Of a DNA stretch of 64,000 nucleotides, positions 8,474-17,047 are shown piece after piece. A model generated the notes under the pieces. That model was not told the origin of the DNA, made no database searches, and was given only the letters and a program-made list of their open reading frames with translations. The stretch's first letter is position 1; the number at the start of each line of letters is the position of its first letter. The position numbers and the translations under genes were made by a program. The stretch comes from Plantibacter sp. ME-Dv--P-122b. Its GTDB lineage: Bacteria > Actinomycetota > Actinomycetes > Actinomycetales > Microbacteriaceae. The stretch spans positions 1 to 64,000 of the forward strand of contig NZ_JARVSC010000011.1 in assembly GCF_030209375.1 (NCBI RefSeq), written 5' to 3'.

Positions 8474-8917
8474 GTGGGCACCGACGAAGACCAGATGCTG
8501 TCACTCGTGTACGCGAGCACAGCGACGCAGCCGTTCAGCGATGACGATCTCACCGCCCTGCTCGCCGTCTGCCGCGAGAACAACGCCCGCGCACAGCTCA
8601 CCGGCATGCTCGTCTACCGCGACGGCCGATTCCTGCAGGTCCTCGAGGGCCCGGACGCCTCCGTCCGCGAACTCATGGACACGCTCGCGGCCGATCCCCG
8701 CCACACCGGCATCCGCGTGATGTTCGAGGAGCCCATCCGCGAACGCCAGTTCGCCGCCTGGACGATGGGCTTCGAACGCGCCGACACCGGCTCCACCGCA
8801 GAGCTCGAGGGCTACCGCGACACCTTCGACGACCTCGACCGCGACGACCCGACCGCCACCATGCGCGCGCTGCTGGAACTCGCCCGCTGGTTCCGCAGCC
8901 GCGCCACGCGGAGCTGA
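8474..8917 (+). CDS. BLUF-domain blue-light sensor
   Basis: A 147-residue, single-domain BLUF protein that binds FAD and changes hydrogen bonding on blue light. With the GTG start the key residues fall at Tyr13 (SLVYAS), Asn37 (ENNARAQLTG), Gln55 (RFLQVLEG), Trp96 and Met98 (AAWTMGF). Their relative spacing equals that of Tyr21, Asn45, Gln63, Trp104 and Met106 in AppA, so the photocycle residues are complete. There is no output domain; it probably acts on a separate partner. The neighbouring HAD gene is convergent, so there is no operon to suggest that partner. Confidence 0.94.
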   Translation: MGTDEDQMLSLVYASTATQPFSDDDLTALLAVCRENNARAQLTGMLVYRDGRFLQVLEGPDASVRELMDTLAADPRHTGIRVMFEEPIRERQFAAWTMGFERADTGSTAELEGYRDTFDDLDRDDPTATMRALLELARWFRSRATRS

Positions 8918-8948
8918 GCCGCGCTCAAGCCCGCGCTCACGCCCGTCG

Positions 8949-9662
8949 TCAGCCTGCGAGCTTGCCGATCGGGCTGTCGTCGAGGTTCGCGAGCAGCTCC
9001 GCCACATCGCCGTAGACCGCGACCGCACCGGCGTCACGGAGCTCCTGCTCACCGAAGCCACCGCTGCGCACCCCGATGCACTCCACGCCGGCCCGCGCAG
9101 CCGCCTCGATGTCCCAGACGGCATCGCCGACCATGACCGCGCGCGACGCCGGCACGCCCGCACGATCGAGCGCGACCTCGACGATGTCGGGCTCCGGCTT
9201 GGCGGTCTCCACGTCACCGGACGAGGTCGCGGCGAAGATCGCATCGTCGACGTCGAGCAGGTCCCGCAGGATCCCGAGCTCGTTCTCCGGAGCCGACGTC
9301 GCCAGGACGACCGCGATCCCGCGCCCCGCCAACTCGCCGAGCAGCTCGCGCGCACCACCGATCACCCGTAGCCGTGAGGTGTTCTGGAGGTAGTACTCGC
9401 TGTGCAACTCCTTCGCCCGCTCGCCGTACTGCTCGACCTCGTCAGAACCGTCGAGGAGCGATTCGAGCAGCTCGCCGCCGTCCTTGCCGATCGAGCGGTG
9501 GATGCGCCAGGCGTCGACCGGTCGGCCGGCATCGGCGAACGCGCGATCCCAGGCGTCGACGTGCAGGTAGTTCGAGTCGACGAGCGTGCCGTCGATGTCG
9601 AAGAGCACCGCGATGCGGTCGTCGGAGTTCTCGGGGACGGTGGTGTCAGCTGGTTCGGACAT
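8949..9662 (-). CDS. HAD-superfamily hydrolase (phosphoglycolate phosphatase-like)
   Basis: A 237-residue cytosolic phosphatase. HAD motif I is LFDIDGTLVDSN with the nucleophile and acid/base Asp pair. Motif II is VLATSAPENE, motif III Lys is in ETAKPEPDI and motif IV is MVGDAVWDIEAA. The helical cap between motifs I and II (about residues 30-90) is the C1 type of phosphoglycolate phosphatases and beta-phosphoglucomutases. Substrate cannot be read. Start ATG 9662 follows a TTGACT box by six bases. A TTG 12 bases upstream is also in frame. Confidence 0.9.
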   Translation of the reverse strand: MSEPADTTVPENSDDRIAVLFDIDGTLVDSNYLHVDAWDRAFADAGRPVDAWRIHRSIGKDGGELLESLLDGSDEVEQYGERAKELHSEYYLQNTSRLRVIGGARELLGELAGRGIAVVLATSAPENELGILRDLLDVDDAIFAATSSGDVETAKPEPDIVEVALDRAGVPASRAVMVGDAVWDIEAAARAGVECIGVRSGGFGEQELRDAGAVAVYGDVAELLANLDDSPIGKLAG

Positions 9663-9668
9663 GCGTCC

Positions 9669-9674
9669 AGTCAA
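9669..9674 (-). promoter_or_regulatory. Putative leaderless -10 box of the HAD gene
   Basis: Minus-strand TTGACT followed by six bases and the ATG at 9662; one mismatch from TAGACT. Confidence 0.3.
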
Positions 9675-9743
9675 TCCCGCGAGCCCGCGATTGTGAAGCG
9701 GTGGTCATTCGCCGCAGAACGTGCGAGCCCGCGGTGCCGCCCG

Positions 9744-10298
9744 CTACTGGAACCGGCTGGTGAGGATCACCGAGCTGGTCGCATCGTCGAGGAACACCTG
9801 CGTGGAGCGGCCGTCCTGCGAGAAGGCGTCGTCGAGAGCAGACGAACGCGCGAACGGCCCCGGTGGCAGTGCGTCGTCGAGTCCGGCGTCGAGGTCCGGG
9901 AGCTCCGCCTCCTCGCTCGAGCCCGCCTCACCGGGTGCGAGCGCGCGCAGCTCCGCGTATCCTGCCTCGTCCAGGACGACGACCGCATCGATCCAGTACG
10001 TGCTCGGGCCCGGAACCCGCTCGTCCCCCATGGTCCCCGACATCCAGGTCGCCGAGAGCGCGGTGGCGAGCTGCGGGAAGCGGTCGGTGAGCGGCCCGAG
10101 CTGGTGCCGGATCTCACCGGTGCCGGAACGGGTGGCGGAATCCGATGCCGATGCAGTCGCCGCCGTCGTCCGGTCCGGCGAGGGTGACGACGCGCAGCCG
10201 GCGAGCACACCGGCGACCACGGCGACCGCAACGCCCACGACGGTCGCGCGCGGCGCGAGACGGTGACGTCGATCAAGCATCCGAGCAGCCGTGTCCAT
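9744..10298 (-). CDS. Small lipoprotein of unknown function
   Basis: A 184-residue secreted lipoprotein. Residues 1-17 are basic (ARMLDRRHRLAPR), a hydrophobic segment follows (VVGVAVAVVAGVL) and then the lipobox LAGC, giving a lipidated Cys near residue 35. The mature part is acidic and Ser/Thr/Ala-rich at first, then contains TYWIDAVVVLDEAGYAELRAL and ends in TSSVILTSRF. No family was recognised. The ATG at 10298 is supported by a TAGGCT box six bases upstream. Confidence 0.8.
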   Translation of the reverse strand: MDTAARMLDRRHRLAPRATVVGVAVAVVAGVLAGCASSPSPDRTTAATASASDSATRSGTGEIRHQLGPLTDRFPQLATALSATWMSGTMGDERVPGPSTYWIDAVVVLDEAGYAELRALAPGEAGSSEEAELPDLDAGLDDALPPGPFARSSALDDAFSQDGRSTQVFLDDATSSVILTSRFQ

Positions 10299-10304
10299 GC
10301 CAGC

Positions 10305-10310
10305 AGCCTA
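10305..10310 (-). promoter_or_regulatory. Leaderless -10 box of the lipoprotein gene
   Basis: Minus-strand TAGGCT, then six bases, then ATG 10298; identical hexamer and spacing to the BLUF and LysR genes. Confidence 0.5.
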
Positions 10311-10397
10311 GAGGTCGTCGATCACTGTCCGTTCGGCCAGCCCGGGACTGTGCGGCAGGCGGGGGCGCCGCCAACGGCTTGCGCCGAGGCTGGACCC

Positions 10398-11147
10398 ATG
10401 AACCTCTCCACCGCCCATCCCATCGAGGCTCGCGGGCTCCGCAAGACCTTCCACGGTCGCCCGCGCGTCGATGACGTGTCCTTCACCGTCGACCCCGGCC
10501 GGGTCGTCGGACTCCTCGGCCCCAACGGTGCCGGGAAGACCACCACCATCCGTCTGCTGCTCGGACTGGCCCGTCCCGACGCCGGAGATGGCCTCATCCT
10601 CGGCCGCCCGTACCGCGAGCTCGAGCAGCCGGCGCGCACCGTCGGCGCCGTCCTCGACGCGGGCGGACTCCACCCGGCTCGCACCGGTCGGCAGCACCTC
10701 CGCATCGCCGCCGTGCGGATCGGGGTCGACTCCTCCCGGATCGATGCGGTCCTCACCGAGGTGGGGATGGCACGCGACGCCGACCGCCCCGCCGGCGGGT
10801 ACTCGCTCGGGATGCGTCAGCGCATCGCGATCGCCGCAGCACTCCTCGGCGAGCCGGCCGTGCTCATCCTCGACGAGCCGTCGAACGGCCTGGACCCGGC
10901 GGGCATGCAGTGGCTCCGCCTCCGGCTGCGTGCGTTCGCCGACGCGGGTGGGACGGTGCTGCTGTCGTCCCACCTCCTCTCCGACGTCCAGGACATCGCG
11001 GACGACGTGGTCGTCATCACCGACGGGCGCGTCGTGGCCCAGTCGTCGATGGGTGACATCCTCGCCGCATCGGGCGGTGACCTCGAGGCGTACTACCTCC
11101 AGGTCACCGGAACGGCCCAGCTCACCGAGAACGGGCAGGTGCGCTGA
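10398..11147 (+). CDS. ABC transporter ATP-binding protein (drug/bacitracin-export type)
   Basis: A 249-residue ATPase. Walker A is GPNGAGKTT, the signature YSLGMRQR, Walker B VLILDEPSNGLDP and the H-loop SSHLLSDVQDIADDVVVI. The short form and the LDAGGLHPARTGRQHL segment fit the CcmA/BcrA branch that serves small antibiotic or bacteriocin exporters. The stop overlaps the permease start by one base (TGATG). The downstream beta-lactamase-like lipoprotein and two-component pair make a five-gene module. Confidence 0.92.
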   Translation: MNLSTAHPIEARGLRKTFHGRPRVDDVSFTVDPGRVVGLLGPNGAGKTTTIRLLLGLARPDAGDGLILGRPYRELEQPARTVGAVLDAGGLHPARTGRQHLRIAAVRIGVDSSRIDAVLTEVGMARDADRPAGGYSLGMRQRIAIAAALLGEPAVLILDEPSNGLDPAGMQWLRLRLRAFADAGGTVLLSSHLLSDVQDIADDVVVITDGRVVAQSSMGDILAASGGDLEAYYLQVTGTAQLTENGQVR

Positions 11148-11971
11148 TGTTCCGCGCTGAACTCATCGGGCTCGTCACCACGACCGCGACGAAGGTCACC
11201 GCGGCGGTCGCCATCGTGGGACTCATCGTCACGCAACTCGCCTTCGTCACGCTCATGCCCGCCCTCGCCGACGGCGACATCGGCCCTGGCCTCGACGCCC
11301 TCGGGAGCGACTTCCCCGTCCTGGACCTCGCCTCCCGTGCCGTCCAACTCGACGCGCTCAACCCCCTCGGCGCGTCGATGGGCAGCGGCTCCATCGGCGT
11401 CGCACTCCTGGCGATCACCCTGCTCGGCGTCCTCGCCGGCACGAGTGACGACCGCTACGGCGGCATCGTCGGCGCTGTCCTCGCCTCGCCGAAGCGGTTC
11501 CGCATCGTCGCAGCGAAGGCGGGCGCAGTCGCACTCATCGGCGCCGCCCTCGGTGTCGCGCTGGCCCTCGTGAGCCTGGTCACGCTCGTGATCACCCTGG
11601 CGGCGACCGGGACGCCGTTCGTCCTCGGTCTCCCGGATCTCGCAGCACGGTTCGGGCTCGGTGTCCTCGCTGTCACCGCCCTGTCGGTCATCGGCCTCGC
11701 GGTCGGACTCATCGTCCGTACCCAGCTCGCCGGCGTCCTGACGATGATCGCGATCCTCATCCTCGAACCGGTCGTCGCCTCCTCGATCCAGCTGATCACC
11801 GGCGGCACCCTGCCGGTCTGGACTCAGTTCCTGCCCGTCGCCCTCGCACAGGGCGTCATCCACGGCGGAACGGACGGACTCGGACCGATCGTCGTCATCC
11901 TCGCCCTCCTGGCCCTCACCGCCGCCCTCACTGCGGCGGCATCCGCTGCGCTGTCGCGTCGCGACATCTGA
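11147..11971 (+). CDS. ABC transporter permease (ABC-2-like)
   Basis: A 274-residue integral membrane protein with about six hydrophobic helices (VAIVGLIVTQLAFVTLMPAL, ALLAITLLGVLAG, AVALIGAALGVALALVSLVTLVITLA and others) and no large soluble domain. Its overlap with the ATPase gene and its length identify it as the exporter permease. It resembles the BcrB/YhaP-type permeases of bacitracin-like resistance exporters. Substrate unknown. Confidence 0.85.
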   Translation: MFRAELIGLVTTTATKVTAAVAIVGLIVTQLAFVTLMPALADGDIGPGLDALGSDFPVLDLASRAVQLDALNPLGASMGSGSIGVALLAITLLGVLAGTSDDRYGGIVGAVLASPKRFRIVAAKAGAVALIGAALGVALALVSLVTLVITLAATGTPFVLGLPDLAARFGLGVLAVTALSVIGLAVGLIVRTQLAGVLTMIAILILEPVVASSIQLITGGTLPVWTQFLPVALAQGVIHGGTDGLGPIVVILALLALTAALTAAASAALSRRDI

Positions 11972-11985
11972 AAGGAATCACCCAC

Positions 11986-13200
11986 ATGAACGACCAGACC
12001 CAGATCCAGACCAAGACGCAGCACCAGACCCGTCACCGCACGATCATCGCCGTCTCGGCCGCCGCCGCGCTGCTCGCGGGAACCGTCTCCCTCAGCGCCT
12101 GCTCCAGTGCTGTTGAGCAGACCGCCGGCACCGCATCCGGGCCGCTGCAGGACCGGATGCAGTCGCTCGTCGACGCCGGTTACCCCGCCGCACTCGCCTC
12201 GGTGATCGGTCCGGACGGTGAGGCGATCGACGTCGCGGCCGGCATCGGCGACCTCGCGACCGACGAGCCGGCTCCGGTCGACGGCGAGGTGCGGATCGCG
12301 AGCAACACGAAGATGTTCGTCTCGACTGTCGTCCTGCAGCTCGTCCAGGAGGGGAAGGTCGCGCTCGACGCCCCGATCGACACCTACCTCCCAGGGCTCA
12401 TCACGGGCGAGGGGATCGACGGCACCCGCATCACGGTCCGCCAGCTGCTCCAGCACACGGCGGGCCTCCCCGAGTACGCCGACCAGATCGCCGCCGACGC
12501 GTTCGCGGCACAGGAGCGGTACACCTCGCCCCGCGACATGCTCGACATCGCCCTCGCCAAGCCGGCCGTGTTCGCGCCGGGGGAGCGCTGGGAGTACAGC
12601 AACACGAACTACCTCGTGTTGGGGCTCATGGTCGAGAGCGTCACCGATCGGGCGCTCGCCCAGCAGATCGACGAGCGCATCGTCAAGCCGCTCGACCTCG
12701 AGCACACGTACTTCCCGGCGCCGGGCGAACGCGAGCTGCGCGGTGAGCACCCGCACGGGTACCACGCGAAGACCGTCGGCGACCTGCTGGACATCACGGC
12801 CCTCGACACCTCCTTCGCCTGGTCCGCCGGTGCCCTCGTCTCGACGCCGCACGAGCTCAACGTCTTCATGAAGGCCCTGCTCGACGGTGAACTCCTTGAG
12901 AAGGAGACCCTCGCCGAGATGCAGACCACGGTCCCGGCTGGTGACGAGCTGTGGCCGGGGGCGGGCTACGGGCTCGGCCTGCAGAGCTACCCGCTGAGCT
13001 GCGGCGGTGTGGCGTGGGGCCATGGCGGCGACATCCCCGGAACCCAGACGCGCAACGCGGTCGGCCCCGACGGCACCGCCGTCACCATCGCCGTCACCTC
13101 GCTGCCGTGGGCGGTCGTGTCGCCCGACGACAACGAGCGGTTGATGAAGCAGTACCGGATCGTCGTCGACGCCCTCGACGCGACCCTCTGCGAGCGATGA
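11986..13200 (+). CDS. Class C beta-lactamase-fold serine hydrolase, lipoprotein
   Basis: A 404-residue penicillin-binding-protein-like serine hydrolase. The N-terminus has a hydrophobic signal and lipobox LSAC (Cys about 38), so it is anchored outside the membrane. The catalytic SxxK tetrad is SNTK within VRIASNTKMFVS. The YxN motif is YSN in WEYSNTNYLVLG, and the third motif is HGG in WGHGGDIPG. Family members include D-alanyl-D-alanine carboxypeptidases and esterases. The start has AAGGA and lies 14 bases after the permease. Its place between an exporter and a sensor kinase suggests cell-wall damage defence, which is inference. Confidence 0.9.
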   Translation: MNDQTQIQTKTQHQTRHRTIIAVSAAAALLAGTVSLSACSSAVEQTAGTASGPLQDRMQSLVDAGYPAALASVIGPDGEAIDVAAGIGDLATDEPAPVDGEVRIASNTKMFVSTVVLQLVQEGKVALDAPIDTYLPGLITGEGIDGTRITVRQLLQHTAGLPEYADQIAADAFAAQERYTSPRDMLDIALAKPAVFAPGERWEYSNTNYLVLGLMVESVTDRALAQQIDERIVKPLDLEHTYFPAPGERELRGEHPHGYHAKTVGDLLDITALDTSFAWSAGALVSTPHELNVFMKALLDGELLEKETLAEMQTTVPAGDELWPGAGYGLGLQSYPLSCGGVAWGHGGDIPGTQTRNAVGPDGTAVTIAVTSLPWAVVSPDDNERLMKQYRIVVDALDATLCER

Positions 13201-13214
13201 TCGCTTCCCATCAG

Positions 13215-13254
13215 ACGCCGAGCGCCGGCCCCCACCGGGGTCGGCGCTCGGCGT
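13215..13254 (+). terminator. Stem-loop terminator after the serine hydrolase
   Basis: Perfect 13-base-pair arms (13215-13227 and 13242-13254, core CGCCGAGCGCCG) with a GC-rich loop, 14 bases after the stop. It separates the exporter/hydrolase unit from the kinase gene. Confidence 0.75.
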
Positions 13255-13256
13255 GG

Positions 13257-13262
13257 TTGACT
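13257..13262 (+). promoter_or_regulatory. Putative leaderless -10 box of the second histidine kinase
   Basis: TTGACT followed by six bases and ATG 13269, directly after the terminator stem. Same form as at the HAD gene. Confidence 0.3.
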
Positions 13263-13268
13263 CGACGC

Positions 13269-14564
13269 ATGACCTCTCCCGCGCGGCCCGCCCCTGTCGC
13301 GGCCCGTCTGCGCTCGGCGCTCCCGCCGGTCCTGGTCCTCGCCGGTGCGGTGGGGTACCTCGGGGTCGTGCCGTTGGTCGACGAGCTGCACGCCGTGCCG
13401 GGTCGGATCCCGCCGTGGGTGCACGCGGCCCTGGTCGTGCTCCAGGCCGTCGCGTTGCTGTTTCGGATCCGGTACCCGGTGGTCGTGTTCGGGGCTGTCG
13501 TCACGCTCGACCTCGTGATCCTCGGCAGTACCGGCGGTGAGCTCGGGATCGGCTCGTTCGGGGTGATCCTCGCCAGCTATGCGCTCGCTCGGCACCAGGA
13601 CCGTCGGACGGTGCTGACCGCACTGGTGACGGGCGCGGTGGCGACGACAGTCGTCGGCGGCATCGCGATGGTCTTCGGGTCGTCCGAGGCGCCGCTCATC
13701 CTCGTGTTCGCGGCCGTCGCGCGCATCGTGTTGCAGTACGTGCTCCCGGCCGGTGTCGCCGAGTACGCCAGGGGTCGCGAGCGCTTGCTGTCGGCGATCG
13801 AGGACCAGGCGCGCATGGCCGAGAACGAGCGTCGGATCAGCGTGCAGAACGACCTCCGCGCGGAACGCACCGCCCTCGCGCGGGAGCTGCACGACATCGC
13901 CGGACACCACCTGTCGGGGATCATCGTCAGTGCGCAGGCGGCCAGCGCTCTGGTGGAGCGCGACCCGGACCGCGCTCGGGAGATGCTCCAGACGGTGCAG
14001 TCGGATGCCCGCACCACGCTCGTGGACCTGCGGCGGACGGTCGGCCTCCTGCGCAGCGACGACGCGGACGCCCAGGGCGGCGGAGACGGATCGACGCTCG
14101 GGCCGGCGACCACTCCGACCATCGCGGCGATCCCGGAACTCGTCGAGGCGGCGCGGTCGCGGGGGCAGCACGTCGCGTACACCGTGACCGGTGAGCCTCG
14201 TGTGCTGGGGCCGCTTGCGGAGACGGCCGCGTATCGGACCGTCCAGGAGTCGCTTGCGAACGCCGCCCGGCACGCGCCCGGAGCCGTCTGCCGCGTGACG
14301 GTGCGGTTCGAGGCTGACGCGATCGAGCTCACCGTGACGAACGCCGCATCGTCGCAGCGGCCTGCTTCGCCGTCGCGTGACGGTTACGGCCTCTGGGGCA
14401 TGCGCGAGCGCGCCGAGCTCATCGGAGCGCGGTTGACCTCGGCGCCGACGGACGAGGGCGGGTGGCGCAACCGACTGACCATCCCTGACGAGCACCGTCC
14501 TGACGACCGTCCCGACGAGCACCGTCCTGACGACCGTCCCGACCAGCACCGGAGTGACCAATGA
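13269..14564 (+). CDS. Sensor histidine kinase (HisKA_3)
   Basis: A 431-residue kinase. About five membrane helices fill residues 15-165. The phospho-acceptor helix is ALARELHDIAGHHLSGIIVSAQA. The ATPase domain has ESLANAARHAPGA (N-box) and GYGLWGMRERAELIGA (G-box). The last 25 residues are a hydrophilic D-H-R-P repeat encoded by a 27-base tandem repeat, with no counterpart in normal kinases of this type. Start ATG 13269 is preferred because upstream codons in frame do not look membrane-like. Its stop overlaps the response regulator by four bases. Confidence 0.92.
   Translation: MTSPARPAPVAARLRSALPPVLVLAGAVGYLGVVPLVDELHAVPGRIPPWVHAALVVLQAVALLFRIRYPVVVFGAVVTLDLVILGSTGGELGIGSFGVILASYALARHQDRRTVLTALVTGAVATTVVGGIAMVFGSSEAPLILVFAAVARIVLQYVLPAGVAEYARGRERLLSAIEDQARMAENERRISVQNDLRAERTALARELHDIAGHHLSGIIVSAQAASALVERDPDRAREMLQTVQSDARTTLVDLRRTVGLLRSDDADAQGGGDGSTLGPATTPTIAAIPELVEAARSRGQHVAYTVTGEPRVLGPLAETAAYRTVQESLANAARHAPGAVCRVTVRFEADAIELTVTNAASSQRPASPSRDGYGLWGMRERAELIGARLTSAPTDEGGWRNRLTIPDEHRPDDRPDEHRPDDRPDQHRSDQ
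14485..14550 (+). repeat. 27-bp tandem repeat at the 3' end of the kinase gene
   Basis: Two full 27-base units (14485-14511, 14512-14538) differ at one base; a partial third unit ends at 14550. Because 27 is a multiple of three, each unit adds nine residues (DEHRPDDRP) without shifting the frame, so copy number can change neutrally. Confidence 0.9.
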
Positions 14565-15223
14565 TCCGTCTTCTCATCGCGGACGACCAGGCGGTCGTCC
14601 GCGCCGGCCTCTCGGTGATCCTCGGTGCCGAGCCCGACATCGAGGTGGTGGGCGAGGCGATCGACGGTGCCGACGCGGTGCGGTTGGCGAGGGAGCTGCG
14701 TCCGGACCTGATCTGCATGGACATCCGGATGCCGGGCATGGACGGGATCGCGGCGACCCGCACGATCACGGCGGATCCGGAGCTCGACGCCGACGTCCTC
14801 ATCCTCACGACGTTCGACGTCGACGCGGACGTGTTCGCCGCCCTCGAGGCCGGTGCGGCGGGCTTCCTGCTCAAGGGTGCCGATGAGGCGACGCTGCTCG
14901 CCGCGATCCGGTCCGTCGCAGCGGGGGAGGGGACGCTCGATCAGCGCCTCACCCGTCGCATCCTCCGTGAGTTCTCCGAGCGCAGACGCGAGGCGCCCGC
15001 GGCCACGATGGCACCGGCGGAGTCGCCGCTCACCGATCGCGAGTTCGAGGTCCTCGACCTGCTGGCGCAGGGACTCTCCAACGCGGAGATCGCCGACCGC
15101 CTGTTCGTCGAACCCACCACGGTGAAGTACCACCTCGCCGGTCTGCTCCAGAAGACGGGAGCGCGCGACCGCCTGCAGGCCGTGCTCTGGGGCATCCGCG
15201 CGGGGCTCGTCGACCCGCGGTGA
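14561..15223 (+). CDS. NarL/LuxR-family response regulator
   Basis: A 220-residue regulator. The receiver domain has IADDQ, phospho-Asp in ICMDIRMP, LILTTF and LLKGADE. The C-terminal helix-turn-helix is LTDREFEVLDLLAQGLSNAEIADRLFVEPTTVKYHL. It is the partner of the kinase it overlaps (ATGA) and probably controls the upstream exporter/hydrolase genes. The sequence changes to an AT-richer composition about 15 bases after its stop, where the island begins. Confidence 0.94.
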   Translation: MIRLLIADDQAVVRAGLSVILGAEPDIEVVGEAIDGADAVRLARELRPDLICMDIRMPGMDGIAATRTITADPELDADVLILTTFDVDADVFAALEAGAAGFLLKGADEATLLAAIRSVAAGEGTLDQRLTRRILREFSERRREAPAATMAPAESPLTDREFEVLDLLAQGLSNAEIADRLFVEPTTVKYHLAGLLQKTGARDRLQAVLWGIRAGLVDPR

Positions 15224-15295
15224 GCCGAGTGCAAACGACATAAGAAATATTATCGGATCAGCCTGATTGAGCATCAATTGACGGTCGCACGGCCG

Positions 15296-17047
15296 TTATC
15301 CCCGACCTGTCGGCAGCTCACTGAGCTTGTTGGGCAGTCTGGTGTAACCAGGGTGCTCATTGATGCCTTCTACTGACCATGGTTTCGTGATTACGACGGA
15401 GTGCCCGGCGGCTTCGAGATGTGACGGGCTGTAGATCACCCAAGGAAGCTCATCTGCGGGTCGTATGGCCAGATGGTTGCCTTCACCCTTGCCGGCACGC
15501 AGGTCAGCGAGCAATCGTTCGGAGCCATCTGCCACGGCGTGGTGTGTGTAGTACGCGACCTCGTCTAAGTGGAAGGGTGTATCGAGTACCTCGACGACAA
15601 AGTCTGGATCACTGGCTACAGCTGCAGCGCCCTTTACGAGCAGTAGCTCAAGGCCTTCGTCGAGCATGCCGTTCAGGGTCCCGCCAAACGTTCCCGTGTT
15701 GGGGTGCGCAACAGCTTCGCCTCGGATCAGCATGACGAGAATTCGCGCCCAGAGACGGTCCGATGCCGGCACGTCGTTCGAGGGGTAGCGGAGGGTGACA
15801 TCGAAGTGATCCTCGAGAGTGCAAAGGTCCTCCACGAAGTCCCAGAGTCCCCGATCCGGCAGCGGCGAAGCTTGGCTTCTGAAGTTCATCCACAGAGTGG
15901 TCTCGCCAGCGAGAGTGATCCCGATCTCCGTATGTGACGCAAGTGCATCGAGAAATCGCAGCGCTCTTCTGATCTCACGCGCACTGTTGCCGGCGAATTC
16001 GGCCTCGGTCGAGACTGCACCGGTGTCATTAATGTCAACTGGGAATCGCCAGGTCTGCGTGACGCCACCCTCAAGAGACACGCGAATAGTTCCGCCGCCA
16101 ACTCCACGTGCTCTCGCGCGTGTCTGGCCTGACAAGCTGGCCGCAGCGCGTTCATTCGGGTCTCGAACCTCGACCCTCGCACGTACCGGTTCATGGTCGT
16201 CCTCAGCCGGACCGATCACGAGACTGCCCCGTGAGCCCTCTTCCGCGAACCATTCCGGACCAACCTTGTCAAGGGAGAGCACGACCCGCTCCGGGAGGTG
16301 GATCGCATCGATGACGCCGAATTTCATAGAGTCCTCGAACTGCTTCTTCAGATCAGCATCATCGGCGTTGAACCCCAAGGAGAGAGATATTCCTAGCGGC
16401 TCCCGCTCGTGCGAATCCTCCCGTAAAGCCTGGAGTGTCTCGATATATGATCCGCCGGAGGCAAAGGTGACAGACGGGGCCCAGTACTCGCTTCGCCCTT
16501 CTAGACGTTCCTGGAGCCGGGAGACTTCAGCGCGCAGGTCCCCGGGTTTCGCGAGAGCTGCCTCCGGACGGTGCACGGCCGCGAGCATCTGGATAGACCG
16601 ATCGATTGTGAACCGATCTTCAATGTCGGGGTGCTTGGCGAGTAGCCCGTCAAGTTCGGCCGGGCCCATGAATCGAATGGTGACGCGTGCCCCATTCCTC
16701 ATTCCAAGCACAGCCTTGCGCTCTCGAGCCGTCGGGTTCGTCGGCACCACGAGCGTCCACAGTGGTGGGGTTTCCTTATCGATCGCCCGCGCCAAGGAGT
16801 GCTTGATCTGAGCGCGTCGACCTCCGTTGCCGCCAGAGAAACCGCCGGGGAAGTACTTGAGCTGCAGGGTGTGCACAAGTTGATTGGTCTTCTCCACGCG
16901 CACCGCAACATCAATCCCGTCGTCGCCGCCGCGCCCACCTAGCGCATGAGCCCTGAGGCCGTCCCGCGTGTACTCGCGAACGAGCAGAGCTTCGACGATG
17001 TCATTGAAGTCATTCTCGTTTATGTGTCGCCAGTCAATTCTGCCCAC
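15296..17047 (-). CDS. Large protein with N-terminal Mrr-like PD-(D/E)XK nuclease domain
   Basis: A 583-residue cytosolic protein. The start is GTG 17047, directly after AGGAGG with a five-base spacer; an in-frame TTG at 17143 lacks a ribosome site. Residues about 8-75 read as a restriction-endonuclease fold: helix NDFNDIVEALL, then GGRGGDDGIDV with the metal-binding Asp, then HTLQLKYFPGG with the Q-x-K core. This resembles Mrr-type enzymes that cut modified or foreign DNA. The remaining 450 residues (a predicted coiled stretch DLRAEVSRLQERLEG near 170, then mixed alpha/beta) match nothing I recognise. Codon use is AT-richer than the flanks. It lies in an island with a resolvase, so an anti-phage role is plausible but unproven. 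Confidence 0.75.
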   Translation of the reverse strand: MGRIDWRHINENDFNDIVEALLVREYTRDGLRAHALGGRGGDDGIDVAVRVEKTNQLVHTLQLKYFPGGFSGGNGGRRAQIKHSLARAIDKETPPLWTLVVPTNPTARERKAVLGMRNGARVTIRFMGPAELDGLLAKHPDIEDRFTIDRSIQMLAAVHRPEAALAKPGDLRAEVSRLQERLEGRSEYWAPSVTFASGGSYIETLQALREDSHEREPLGISLSLGFNADDADLKKQFEDSMKFGVIDAIHLPERVVLSLDKVGPEWFAEEGSRGSLVIGPAEDDHEPVRARVEVRDPNERAAASLSGQTRARARGVGGGTIRVSLEGGVTQTWRFPVDINDTGAVSTEAEFAGNSAREIRRALRFLDALASHTEIGITLAGETTLWMNFRSQASPLPDRGLWDFVEDLCTLEDHFDVTLRYPSNDVPASDRLWARILVMLIRGEAVAHPNTGTFGGTLNGMLDEGLELLLVKGAAAVASDPDFVVEVLDTPFHLDEVAYYTHHAVADGSERLLADLRAGKGEGNHLAIRPADELPWVIYSPSHLEAAGHSVVITKPWSVEGINEHPGYTRLPNKLSELPTGRG

